Assembly (NCBI RefSeq): GCF_014384795.1
Contig: NZ_JACRSR010000002.1
Location: 277,083-341,082, forward strand
Reading direction: 5' to 3'
Length of the DNA: 64,000 nucleotides
Source: Gehongia tenuis
Lineage (GTDB): Bacteria; Bacillota; Clostridia; Christensenellales; NSJ-53
Shown here: piece by piece, positions 27,134 to 35,060 of the stretch
Position numbering within the stretch: position 1 is the stretch's first letter
Layout of the letters: each line of letters opens with the position of its first letter
The notes under the pieces: model-generated
The model's input: the letters and a program-made list of their open reading frames with translations, nothing else
What the model was told of the DNA's origin: nothing
Database searches by the model: none
Position numbers and translations under genes: made by a program

Positions 27134-28441
27134 TTACACCACCAGGCTGCCGTCTCCGGTATCGATCACCTTAAAGATATTCTCCTCCGCACCGGTTTGG
27201 GCGTTGATATAGATGATAAACTGATCCCGGTCATAGCTTCCCTCAAATTCCCAGCACAGAACCTCCTGACCATCTTTGGGAACGAGGGCAAGATGAGCGC
27301 TCTTAAATTCAAACCCCTCTTTGATGAGCTTTTGTGCGTCCAGCTGTTTAAGGGCCGGCACGGGAATATCCCTTTCCTTATGGGACGTGTAATAGCTTTG
27401 GGCATCGAAGCCCACGATGCTCCCATCGCTCAGGGATACCTTGACCTTGATGAGGTCGGGATAGATGCGGATGTTCCGTTCCGTGGGTACAAAATTGATG
27501 AGCGCGGCTCCGCCATAGCGCTGGCTGTATGCCATCTGCACCTCGGGATAGCCCTGTTTTTTCAAGAAAGCCTGTGCCCGGCTCGCCGCATCCTCCAGGG
27601 AAATGTGTTCGTCCCCCTCCGGCCGATCCTTCATCATCAGGACCACCTGACCTCCGAATTTGGCTACATAGGCATATTTGGAGCCTTTATCAACCGTGCC
27701 GAAGCAGAAGCTTGGGATCTGACCCGTCGTGCCGTCCTGCGGCACCAGCCGATCCTCGTCCACCCCCAGGAACCGGGCGGCAATGCTCTTTGCCTCCTCC
27801 TCGCCGATTTCCTCCCCCGACAGTCCTTCCGGCGTCTTGTTCTGCATGGCGTCGGAGAAGGGGCCGTCGTAGATGAGGGTAGGATAATCAATGCTGGGCT
27901 CGGTGTCCTTCTCGCCCATGAAGGAATCGGAGGTCTGATAGAAGGTGTCCGCCCTGGCCATCTCAAAATCCAGTTCATCCAAATTTGCCGAAAGGGCGGT
28001 GAGCCGTCCGCTCAGGTCGCCGCAGGTGTTTCTGAGCTCCGTCAGGGTCTGTTCCTCCTCCACGGTCAAAGGAATATTTTCCGCCCGCTTCTCACCAAGA
28101 ATGCGGGTAAAATCCCCCAGCTGATTGAGGAAATTCAGCGTATCCGACAGTGCCACATGGGACACGGGCAGCTGGGAGAGCGCTTGAGACGCACCGTCCG
28201 CCTGACGGTACACATCATTCAGCAGCAGAGCACTTTGTTCCTTCGACTGAATGACGGAAAGCTTGGCCAGTTTCACTTCCAAGTTGTCCAGGTTATCCAC
28301 CAGCTCATAGAAGGATTTTTCATGGATATTTCGCAGTTCTTGATGATAGGCCTGTTGATTCACATGCCCGCTGATGCCAAAGGCCACGCCGCCGATGGCG
28401 AGAATGGCCAGCACCCAGAAAACCCAAGTCATTTTCTTCAT
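27134..28441 (-). CDS. ypeB: Spore germination protein YpeB
   Basis: This 435-residue protein has one N-terminal membrane segment (residues 4-22), a helical N-terminal half, and C-terminal PepSY-like domains (about 220-430, for example DAASRAQAFLKKQGYPEVQM and IIYINAQTGAEENIF). YpeB is required for SleB localisation or stability in spores. AGGAGG lies 7 bases before the ATG, and it lies 10 bases after sleB in one operon. Confidence 0.93.
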   Translation of the reverse strand: MKKMTWVFWVLAILAIGGVAFGISGHVNQQAYHQELRNIHEKSFYELVDNLDNLEVKLAKLSVIQSKEQSALLLNDVYRQADGASQALSQLPVSHVALSDTLNFLNQLGDFTRILGEKRAENIPLTVEEEQTLTELRNTCGDLSGRLTALSANLDELDFEMARADTFYQTSDSFMGEKDTEPSIDYPTLIYDGPFSDAMQNKTPEGLSGEEIGEEEAKSIAARFLGVDEDRLVPQDGTTGQIPSFCFGTVDKGSKYAYVAKFGGQVVLMMKDRPEGDEHISLEDAASRAQAFLKKQGYPEVQMAYSQRYGGAALINFVPTERNIRIYPDLIKVKVSLSDGSIVGFDAQSYYTSHKERDIPVPALKQLDAQKLIKEGFEFKSAHLALVPKDGQEVLCWEFEGSYDRDQFIIYINAQTGAEENIFKVIDTGDGSLVV

Positions 28442-28451
28442 ATTCAGCCTC

Positions 28452-29141
28452 CTACAGCGAGAAACGATGCTGCCCTATGGTAGCGATCACGGGCCTCGAC
28501 CAGATCCATGAATTGGTGGTCTTGGCCGGATTGTAATAGTACAGCGCACCGCCCGTTGGATCCCAGCCGTTGATGGCGTCCTGGGCCGCACGGAGGGACT
28601 CGCTGTCCGGGGCCAGATTGATCTGGCCATCGGATACGGCGGTGAAGGCACCCGGCTGGTAAACCACCCCCGCAATGGTGTTGGGAAATTTGGAGGACTT
28701 GACCCGGTTCATGATCACCGCGCCCACAGCCACCTTGCCTGTGTAGCTCTCGCCTCTGGCTTCACCGTGAATCGCCCGCGCCAGAAGGTAAACGTCGTTG
28801 CTCACGTTGCCGCGGCTGGTGGATGATCCGGAGGAGCCTCCGGAGCTCCCTGCCAGGGTCATTCCCAGAGCCGCCGCCGTAGCTGGACCCACAACGCCGT
28901 CGGGCGTGAGGCCGTTCTTCTTTTGAAAGCTCTGCACCGCGCTGAAAGTCCCGCTTTGGTAGGAGCCGTCCACGGCTCCGCTGTAGTAGCCCCATTGCTT
29001 GAGCTTTTGCTGCAGTTCAATCACCTTGTCGCCGGTGGAACCCCATCCGAGGTTCTGCGCCGCCTGGATACTGGGACCCTCCAGGGTCAGCAGGGCCAGA
29101 CAAACCAGCGCAAGGGCAAAGGTTATCACTCGTTTTCGCAT
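28452..29141 (-). CDS. sleB: Spore cortex-lytic enzyme SleB
   Basis: The 229-residue precursor has a signal peptide (RKRVITFALALVCLALLTLEG), a peptidoglycan-binding domain at about 30-95 (LGWGSTGDKVIELQQKLKQWG) and a Hydrolase_2 domain from about 120. The domain has the catalytic Glu in RAIHGEARGESYTGKVAVG. It is a lytic transglycosylase that degrades spore cortex during germination. The ATG at 29141 follows GAGGGTGGG. A near-perfect sigma-G promoter lies upstream. Confidence 0.95.
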   Translation of the reverse strand: MRKRVITFALALVCLALLTLEGPSIQAAQNLGWGSTGDKVIELQQKLKQWGYYSGAVDGSYQSGTFSAVQSFQKKNGLTPDGVVGPATAAALGMTLAGSSGGSSGSSTSRGNVSNDVYLLARAIHGEARGESYTGKVAVGAVIMNRVKSSKFPNTIAGVVYQPGAFTAVSDGQINLAPDSESLRAAQDAINGWDPTGGALYYYNPAKTTNSWIWSRPVIATIGQHRFSL

Positions 29142-29175
29142 ATTCCCACCCTCTTTTTGCATTGCTGTTTGTCTG

Positions 29176-29205
29176 TATTATGCCAAAGAGAACTTTTGAA
29201 TATGC
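29176..29205 (-). promoter_or_regulatory. Sigma-G promoter of sleB-ypeB
   Basis: On the minus strand, -35 GCATA (29201-29205) and -10 CATAATA (29176-29182) are 18 bases apart. This fits the forespore sigma-G consensus GNATR-N18-CATNNTA completely. sleB is a known sigma-G gene in Bacillus. Confidence 0.8.
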
Positions 29206-29209
29206 GCTT

Positions 29210-29776
29210 TTATGGTTTAAAGAGCCAATCCCAAATGCGGCTGTGCACTTCCATTTTTTCTTTCTCTCCGCTGCCGTCCCCCATCAGCTCTGCCGGAGGG
29301 CCCAGCTTTGGCTCATCCTTGCCGGATGTATCCACGACGCATAGGGGCGGAAACATGACGCACCACCAATTGCGGCCGCTTCCCTCGCCGACCACCACCC
29401 GCAAGGCCTCATAACGCCCTTGAGGATACAGCGTCTCGCCATATACCCGGGCCGGAAACCGTTCCACGGCCAGGCTTGCCGCCACGGGCATATCCATGCC
29501 CTCCTCCTCGAGCACCCCGCTTGCGATCGCTTCCACCTCATCCAAAGAGCCGGCAAGGATGTCCCGGCATTCACTTCTTGTGGCATCAGCGCTGAAAAGA
29601 GGCGTGTAGGTTTTTAAAATCTCATCCCGAATTTTGAGCTTAACCTCCTGATCCAGCTGGGTATCGCTGTTGGCAATGACATGCAGTCTTAAAGCCGGAT
29701 AAACGGCGGAGCCGGACGCACTGCTGAAAAAGAGCACGGCCACCAGGACCGCCGCACATAAAATCACACGTTTCAC
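29210..29776 (-). CDS. spoIIR: Stage II sporulation protein R
   Basis: This 188-residue secreted protein signals from forespore to mother cell and triggers SpoIIGA to process pro-sigma-E. It has an N-terminal signal segment (residues 2-23) and the hallmark LRLHVIANSDTQLDQEVKLKIRD-type motif (residues 29-50). The start is GTG at 29776 after AGGAGGGTG. The upstream promoter fits sigma-F. Confidence 0.94.
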   Translation of the reverse strand: MKRVILCAAVLVAVLFFSSASGSAVYPALRLHVIANSDTQLDQEVKLKIRDEILKTYTPLFSADATRSECRDILAGSLDEVEAIASGVLEEEGMDMPVAASLAVERFPARVYGETLYPQGRYEALRVVVGEGSGRNWWCVMFPPLCVVDTSGKDEPKLGPPAELMGDGSGEKEKMEVHSRIWDWLFKP

Positions 29777-29800
29777 AAGAACACCCTCCTTTGGTGTTCT

Positions 29801-29830
29801 AAGTATGACCTGAGCCGCACGGCAATATAC
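29801..29830 (-). promoter_or_regulatory. Sigma-F-like promoter of spoIIR
   Basis: On the minus strand, -35 GTATA (29826-29830), 15 bases, then GGTCATACTT (29801-29810), which fits the sigma-F pattern GYATA-N15-GGNNANANT. The putative start site is about 20 bases before the GTG. Confidence 0.65.
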
Positions 29831-29901
29831 CTATAAAAACATGTACAAATGAATGGACTATCCGTTATACTTGAAATGAATTGAATTAAGGGAGGTATTT
29901 T

Positions 29902-30582
29902 ATGCGGTACGAAATTTCTGGCGAATCCCTGCCCGCGGTCACCTGTTGGCTGAATTCGGGAGAGAGCATGATCACCGAGCGGGGCTCCATGAGCTGGATG
30001 TCCCCCAACATGGTCATGGAGACCACCACCAGCGGTGGTCTGGGCCGGGCTCTTGGACGGATGTTCGCGGGAGAAGCTCTGTTTCAAAACCGGTATACCG
30101 CGAACGGCGACGGCATGATCACCTTTGCGTCCAGCTTTCCGGGAAGCATCATGCCCTTTGAGATCACCCCCGGCGAAGGACTCATCGTGCAGAAGTCCGG
30201 GTTTCTCGCTTCGGAAGCCGGTGTCGAACTCTCCATCCATTTTCAGCGCAAGCTGGGCAGCGGCTTTTTCGGCGGCGAAGGTTTCATCCTGCAGCGCCTC
30301 TCCGGAAATGGAACCGCTTTTGTAGAAATTGACGGCTCCCTCATGGAATACGATCTCCAGTCCGGCCAAACCATCGTGGTGAGCAGCGGGCATCTGGCCG
30401 CCATGAGCGAAAGCTGTTCCATGGATGTGCAGACCGTGAAGGGCGCCAAAAACATCATTTTCGGCGGTGAAGGCCTGTTCAATACCGTTATCACCGGGCC
30501 GGGCCGGGTCATTCTGCAGACCATGCCCATCAGTTCGGTGGCCGGCGCGCTGGCCCCCTTCTTCCACAACAACAACGGTTAA
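29902..30582 (+). CDS. AIM24/TIGR00266 family protein
   Basis: This 226-residue protein of repeated beta strands shows family segments (WLNSGESMITERGSMSWMS, GGLGRALGRMFAGE, FPGSIMPFEI, GPGRVILQTMP). AIM24-like proteins adopt a double-stranded beta-helix trimer; the bacterial function is unknown, with a suggested membrane association. AAGGGAGGT lies 7 bases before the ATG. It is a monocistronic gene with its own terminator, divergent from spoIIR. Confidence 0.88.
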   Translation: MRYEISGESLPAVTCWLNSGESMITERGSMSWMSPNMVMETTTSGGLGRALGRMFAGEALFQNRYTANGDGMITFASSFPGSIMPFEITPGEGLIVQKSGFLASEAGVELSIHFQRKLGSGFFGGEGFILQRLSGNGTAFVEIDGSLMEYDLQSGQTIVVSSGHLAAMSESCSMDVQTVKGAKNIIFGGEGLFNTVITGPGRVILQTMPISSVAGALAPFFHNNNG

Positions 30583-30587
30583 ACGGC

Positions 30588-30613
30588 AAAGGCCGCGCCA
30601 GAGCGCGGCCTTT
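30588..30613. terminator. Bidirectional intrinsic terminator
   Basis: Stem AAAGGCCGCGC/GCGCGGCCTTT between the convergent AIM24-family gene and ispE. Confidence 0.8.
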
Positions 30614-30614
30614 C

Positions 30615-31490
30615 TCATTGTTCATCCATCACTGTCACGCCTCGGCTCTGGGTGCGCACCGCCCGTGAAAAGCCCCAGTCCTTCCGAAGCTCCTGGGCGG
30701 ATTTCCTCGCCTGCTCACCATTTTCAAAAAGACCCAGCACCGTGCTTCCGCTGCCGCACATGAGCGCGCCCATCGCTCCGGCATTGACAAGGGCGGCCTT
30801 GGCTTTCAGGATGTCCGGGCACAGCTCCGCCGAGCCCGGCTCAAGGCCGTTGCCCCAAAGCTCCGGAATGCGGCGGCTTTCGCCCCTTTTCAGCGCCTCC
30901 ACCAGCGCCTCCGTCCGAGGGCGCCGGCCCAGCCTGTCCAGCCTGAGCCTGCCATAGGACAGCCGCGTGGAAACGCCCTTCCTTGGCTTTAACAGCACCA
31001 GATGGAAGGCGCCTCCGCCGGACAGCGGCGTCAGCTCATCCCCCACGCCCTGGGCCCGGCACAGCCCGCCCCGAATCATGAAGGGCACGTCGGCGCCCAG
31101 CCTTCCGCCCAGTTCGCAGAGCCTTTCTTGACTGTATTTCAGCTTCCACAGCCGGTTCAAACCCACCAGGGCGGCGGCGGCATCGGCGCTGCCGCCGCCA
31201 AGGCCCGCCGCCACAGGAATCGTCTTGGTGAGTTCCGCGGCCACCCCCTCCGAAACGCCGGAGGCTTCCCGCATGAGCGCCACCGCCTTCAGCACCAGAT
31301 TATCCCCATTTGCTGGAACCGGACGGCCCGCCACGCAAAACGTATCCTCCCTGGCGGATTCTAGCGTCAAAACATCCCAAAGCCCAATGGACTGCATCAC
31401 CATATCCAGCAGGTGATAGCCGTCCTCCCGTCTGCCCAAAACATCAATGGACCAGTTGATCTTGGCTCTTGCCATGAGTGTGATTTTCAT
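30615..31490 (-). CDS. ispE: 4-diphosphocytidyl-2-C-methyl-D-erythritol kinase
   Basis: This 291-residue GHMP kinase phosphorylates CDP-methylerythritol in the non-mevalonate isoprenoid route. It starts with ARAKINWSIDVLGRREDGYH and has the ATP-binding motif PVAAGLGGGSADAAAAL near residue 95. The C-terminal GHMP segment has MCGSGSTVLGLF. The ATG at 31490 follows AAGGAGC. It lies downstream of the SipL-like gene, close to veg, an arrangement related to the Bacillus veg-ispE neighbourhood. Confidence 0.95.
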   Translation of the reverse strand: MKITLMARAKINWSIDVLGRREDGYHLLDMVMQSIGLWDVLTLESAREDTFCVAGRPVPANGDNLVLKAVALMREASGVSEGVAAELTKTIPVAAGLGGGSADAAAALVGLNRLWKLKYSQERLCELGGRLGADVPFMIRGGLCRAQGVGDELTPLSGGGAFHLVLLKPRKGVSTRLSYGRLRLDRLGRRPRTEALVEALKRGESRRIPELWGNGLEPGSAELCPDILKAKAALVNAGAMGALMCGSGSTVLGLFENGEQARKSAQELRKDWGFSRAVRTQSRGVTVMDEQ

Positions 31491-31578
31491 GATTGCTCCT
31501 TCAGGCTTTTTCTTCATTATAAGCGAGCCTGTCCAGTCCATCAATGAAAAAAGGCGGAGGAAATCCTCCGCACTTCAT

Positions 31579-33120
31579 TTATGCGCTTTGATCCTTCCGC
31601 AGATACAGAATAACCCGCTCACCCTCAGTAAGATGTTCCGGCAGCTCCGGATTGTAATGGAGAACCTCGTCCTGAGCGATGTAGTAATTCTTGGCGATGT
31701 CCCACACCGTCTCGCCGTCCTTGGCGAAATGGATGATCATGCCCGTCACCCGCTCCGGTTCATCCTCGCTCACCTCGAGATCGGTGAGCACCTGATACTG
31801 ATCGGGCCTTTGGGTCTCCACATCCAGACTCATGGCCGCCCTCACTTCCAGCGAATCGGGAGCTATGAGGGACTGACTCACATGATCCACAAGGAGTCTT
31901 TGGTCGGTCAGTTCCTCGCCCTCAGGAAGCTCCAGCCTGAAGGGCGCCTGGGCCACAAAACTGCTGAGACCGCTGCTGTCCGAGGGAAGATAGAGCACCT
32001 CGCCCTCCAATACGCCGTCCACTGTCAGCTGGCCGTTCTCCTTTTGAGCCGAGGTTACCGAAGGGAGCACTTTCACCTCCAGCACCCGTCCCATGGGCGG
32101 TGAGGACGCCGGTGCCATAAGCTCCGCCTTCACCATCACCGTCTGCTGCTGAGATGCCGCCGGCTGTTCCACCGTGTAGGTATTATAGACGGGCTGGGTC
32201 ATATGGGCCGGCGAATAAGCGTCGGTCACCACATCGGACTCCACCTGATCCCACAGGCAGGCCTGCGCTTTGATGGAAATCTCCGCCCGGAGAATGGTCC
32301 GTTCACCGGCAGCGTTTTCCAGCGGCTGGATATAGATGTCCTCCACCTCAATCCACATTTCCGCCTGCTGTCCCTCCCGGGCCTCCGGAATATCCACCGC
32401 GACCTGAATCGGAATATTCTGCTCGGTTTCAGCCACGGGGACCTCCTCATCCCCGGTGGCATAGGCGGCCTGCAGCACCATTTCACCCTGAGCTTCCACC
32501 CGGCCGTCCAGCGTAACGGGCATCAGATCCTTGCAGTGAATTTTGGACAGCAGCACCGTATCCGCAGGCGGCTGGGCGGCGGACAGTTCCATTTCCTCCC
32601 GGATCACCGCATGGGTGCTTCCCTCACTGATATACGAGGGCCATTTCATGGGCTGGGTGGCCACCTCCACCTCCGCGTCTCCGCCGGGCACATAGAACTG
32701 CACCTGTTTCGGATTCCATACCATCACGCAGAGGTTGACCACCGCCTGCACCGTACCCCGGCGTCCGGACAGCCGTTCACACTGAATGTGTTCGATCACC
32801 GGAGCAACCCGCACCATCATCTTGGGCGCGGCGCCCTCCACATCCACCGAATGGGAGAACCCAAAGGTGTTGGTCATGCACTCCACCCGTCCCTGGGTGG
32901 ATAGATAAACGTTGGAGAAGGTCACCGTACCGTTGACCATCACTTTATTTTGCAAGAGCTCCACGGAGCTGACCACCATTCTGGCGTCGCATAGCAGCAT
33001 GCGCTCCATATCCGGCCGGTCATCGGGCAGCGCAACCTCGCCTTCCACCACCGCCTGGGAACACGTTCTGCCCACCATCTGCCGAAGACTCACCGTATCC
33101 TGCCTCAAATCCATTCCCAT
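31579..33120 (-). CDS. sipL: SipL-like spore protein (DUF3794 repeats and LysM)
   Basis: The 513-residue protein has three DUF3794 repeats (about 25-150, 165-290 and 320-445). A C-terminal LysM domain (MIIHFAKDGETVWDIAKNYY through VILYL) covers the last 50 residues. This is the architecture of SipL, the clostridial partner of SpoIVA that helps encase the forespore in coat. The ATG at 33120 is preceded by AAGGAGGA; a second ATG is 6 bases on. A sigma-E-like promoter lies upstream. Confidence 0.85.
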   Translation of the reverse strand: MGMDLRQDTVSLRQMVGRTCSQAVVEGEVALPDDRPDMERMLLCDARMVVSSVELLQNKVMVNGTVTFSNVYLSTQGRVECMTNTFGFSHSVDVEGAAPKMMVRVAPVIEHIQCERLSGRRGTVQAVVNLCVMVWNPKQVQFYVPGGDAEVEVATQPMKWPSYISEGSTHAVIREEMELSAAQPPADTVLLSKIHCKDLMPVTLDGRVEAQGEMVLQAAYATGDEEVPVAETEQNIPIQVAVDIPEAREGQQAEMWIEVEDIYIQPLENAAGERTILRAEISIKAQACLWDQVESDVVTDAYSPAHMTQPVYNTYTVEQPAASQQQTVMVKAELMAPASSPPMGRVLEVKVLPSVTSAQKENGQLTVDGVLEGEVLYLPSDSSGLSSFVAQAPFRLELPEGEELTDQRLLVDHVSQSLIAPDSLEVRAAMSLDVETQRPDQYQVLTDLEVSEDEPERVTGMIIHFAKDGETVWDIAKNYYIAQDEVLHYNPELPEHLTEGERVILYLRKDQSA

Positions 33121-33161
33121 TGGATTTTTCCTCCTTCCAATCCATCCCACTGTAGTAATAC

Positions 33162-33190
33162 ATGATATGGAGGAAGTCCCCCAAATATGA
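33162..33190 (-). promoter_or_regulatory. Sigma-E-like promoter of the sipL gene
   Basis: On the minus strand, TCATATT (33184-33190), 14 bases, CATATCAT (33162-33169), close to the sigma-E form kMATATT-N13-15-CATACANT with two mismatches in the -10. Confidence 0.5.
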
Positions 33191-33203
33191 TGGACGGAAA
33201 AAC

Positions 33204-33233
33204 AAAAAAAGGATCGCAGCCGCGATCCCTTTT
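33204..33233 (-). terminator. Intrinsic terminator of veg
   Basis: Stem GGATCGC/GCGATCC with loop and A7 on one side, giving a T7 run on the minus strand directly after the veg stop. Confidence 0.85.
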
Positions 33234-33482
33234 TCAGGAGAGCATTTGAGAGACGGGTTGTTCGTCCCAGAACAGCTCCACCGCCTGGGTTAGTACATCC
33301 GTATACGTGAAGCTCATGCAGCCTTCCGCCGCCCGAACGGTGAACAAACTGGGGTAGGTCCCCTCGATCACGCCTTGCTTGAGGCTGTGATTTCGCCTTT
33401 CCCGTTTCGTACGGAGCCATACGTCCCGGCCCACCCGATCCTTCAATTCCTTTTGAATATAGATAAGGCTTTGACTTTCCAT
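33234..33482 (-). CDS. veg: Veg family protein
   Basis: This 82-residue protein matches the Veg family (LIYIQKELKDRVGRDVWLRTKRERR, GVIEGTYPSLFTV). In Bacillus subtilis Veg is strongly expressed and promotes biofilm formation by counteracting SinR. AAGAAGGGAGC precedes the ATG. The cluster of DnaA boxes lies 92-236 bases upstream, within its promoter region. Confidence 0.92.
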   Translation of the reverse strand: MESQSLIYIQKELKDRVGRDVWLRTKRERRNHSLKQGVIEGTYPSLFTVRAAEGCMSFTYTDVLTQAVELFWDEQPVSQMLS

Positions 33483-33573
33483 GGGCGCCGCTCCCTTCTT
33501 TTAGCTCTAGGATGCCCCGGGGAAAGCTCTTTCATGCGGAGAAAGACAAACTTGTTTACAAAAAATCAAAATT

Positions 33574-33718
33574 TGTGGATAACTACTTGGGTTTATCCCA
33601 ATTCCAGCGCTTTTGGAGCCGACTTTATCCACATTATCCACATACTTATCCCCAATCGCCCATGTTTTGGGCTTTTGCGAATGTGCATAAATTTCTGCTT
33701 TTGTTCACATTACCCACA
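33574..33718. promoter_or_regulatory. Cluster of seven DnaA-box-like 9-mers
   Basis: Perfect boxes TTATCCACA lie at 33574-33582 (minus), 33625-33633 and 33634-33642 (plus, in direct tandem). One-mismatch boxes lie at 33646-33654 (TTATCCCCA), 33682-33690 (minus) and 33710-33718 (TTACCCACA). A two-mismatch box is at 33593-33601. The region has no credible gene and lies between the spo0A terminator and veg. Candidates are a DnaA-titrating or regulatory cluster, or a replication origin; see findings. Confidence 0.75.
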
Positions 33719-33770
33719 CATCCCCGCTTGACGGTTACATAATCCAATTACTCACGCCAGTACGGGATAA

Positions 33771-33798
33771 AAAAGAGCGGCAAGGATGACCTTGCCGC
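33771..33798 (-). terminator. Intrinsic terminator of spo0A
   Basis: Stem GAGCGGCAAGG/CCTTGCCGCTC with loop, then TTTTTT on the minus strand, 18 bases past the spo0A stop. Confidence 0.9.
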
Positions 33799-33815
33799 TC
33801 ACAGCACAGAGAAGT

Positions 33816-34595
33816 TTAAGCCGATTTTTCCATGATGAGCTTGTCCGCCACCAAAGCAATAAACTCACCGTTGGTGGGTTTGTCGCTTTTCGTGTAGACA
33901 TGGAAACCGAACAGCTGGTTGATGTTCTCAATTTTGCCTCGGTTCCATGCCACCTCGATAGCGTGGCGGATAGCGCGCTCCACCTTGGAAGGGGTCGTAT
34001 CAAAGTGTTTTGCGATGGACGGATAAAGCTCCTTGGTGATGCGGCTGATAATATCGTTGTTTTCCACCGCCAGCTTCACCGCGTAGCGCAGGTAATGGTA
34101 TCCCTTGATATGAGCCGGAATACCAATCGTGAGAAAAATGGAGGTGATCTTCTCCTCCAGGGACCTGGCCGGCTGAGGCGCGGCCGCTGCAATCGGCGGC
34201 ACGGACAGCACCGTCTGATTTTTCATGCGCCCAAGCTCCACCACTCGCTGAGTCAATACGCCGAGATCCAGGGGCTTAACCATGTAATATTTGGCGCCAA
34301 GGTTGATCGCCTTGCGTACCAGGTCCTCCTGACCCAGCGCGGTGAGCATGATCACGTCCGGACGCTTGCCGGTGCACGAAGACATCCGCTCAAGCACCCC
34401 AAAACCGTCCAGCTCCGGCATGATGATGTCCAGCACCATCACGTCGGCTTCCACCTGGTTGAGAAGTTCCAGCGCCTGCATTCCGTCTCCGGCCACGCCC
34501 ACGACTTCCACGTCGTTTTGGCTGTCCAGATACTGCTTGATGATCCCCCGGATCTCCCTGTTGTCGTCCACGACCACTACTTTGACTTTTTCCAC
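33816..34595 (-). CDS. spo0A: Sporulation transcription factor Spo0A
   Basis: This 259-residue response regulator is the master switch of sporulation. The receiver (1-125) has VVVDDN and the phospho-acceptor Asp in MVLDIIMPELDG. The C-terminal DNA-binding domain has SKVERAIRHAIEVAWNRG, almost invariant among Spo0A proteins. The start is GTG at 34595 with AAGGAGGA 8 bases upstream. spoIVB, its usual upstream neighbour, is absent and a VanRS-like pair takes that place. A consensus 0A box lies 260 bases upstream. Confidence 0.97.
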   Translation of the reverse strand: MEKVKVVVVDDNREIRGIIKQYLDSQNDVEVVGVAGDGMQALELLNQVEADVMVLDIIMPELDGFGVLERMSSCTGKRPDVIMLTALGQEDLVRKAINLGAKYYMVKPLDLGVLTQRVVELGRMKNQTVLSVPPIAAAAPQPARSLEEKITSIFLTIGIPAHIKGYHYLRYAVKLAVENNDIISRITKELYPSIAKHFDTTPSKVERAIRHAIEVAWNRGKIENINQLFGFHVYTKSDKPTNGEFIALVADKLIMEKSA

Positions 34596-34854
34596 ACGAG
34601 AATCCTCCTTTTCAAATTGCGTCTGTATTTTATACTGCATACCGATTCTTTCGAACCATCTATGCAATGATTCGCGCAACTCTCTTACCCTTGGATATCA
34701 TAACATAAAATATGATATAAATAAAGTGATTTTTTAAAATTTTCTATAAAAAATTAAAACCTTTGTTGGACCAAAGCTTTTCGTGAATTCCTATTTTGGC
34801 AGGGCTTAGATTTTCACTATAATTCGTGCATTTTCCCCAAAATGTTCTTTACTT

Positions 34855-34861
34855 TTCGACA
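34855..34861 (-). promoter_or_regulatory. Putative Spo0A-binding site (0A box)
   Basis: TGTCGAA on the minus strand, within TTTGTCGAAAA at 34853-34863, matches the 0A box core TGNCGAA with its usual T/A-rich flanks. Its position upstream of spo0A suggests autoregulation. Confidence 0.5.
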
Positions 34862-35029
34862 AATAAAAAGGGCACCGATCATCGGAAGCCCCATTTATCA
34901 TTTTCCTGCCCATTTAAAAATTTTTTATATCCAACATTTAAACCCAATACGGACATCCTGCCGCCGCCCAAAGCTCCAACCCAAGCTCCATTCCAGTACT
35001 GCATAGACCTCCCGTACAGAATCGTCAAG

Positions 35030-35060
35030 AAAAAAAGAGGCGGTCGCCGTCCAGCGCCTC
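35030..35060 (-). terminator. Intrinsic terminator of the VanRS-like operon
   Basis: Stem GAGGCG/CGCCTC with an imperfect inner stem, followed by a T7 run on the minus strand, immediately after the kinase stop. Confidence 0.7.

Larger units (their letters stand above)
34596..35060. other. Gene-free AT-rich interval upstream of spo0A
   Basis: These 465 bases hold the terminator of the upstream sensor kinase, a 0A box and the spo0A promoter region. I did not find a convincing sigma-A or sigma-H promoter pair by eye, and short open frames here lack ribosome sites and family resemblance. Confidence 0.5.

Noticed and set aside
27062..28483. Long plus-strand open frame antisense to ypeB
   Set aside because: Its composition is His/Arg/Gln-rich as expected for an antisense frame, and ypeB is well supported.
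33512..33742. Open frame running through the DnaA-box cluster
   Set aside because: No ribosome site and composition set by repeated box sequences; it is not a believable protein.
33483..33770. Calling the DnaA-box cluster the chromosomal origin
   Set aside because: No dnaA/dnaN nearby, no clear AT-rich unwinding element and no switch in gene orientation; kept only as a candidate.
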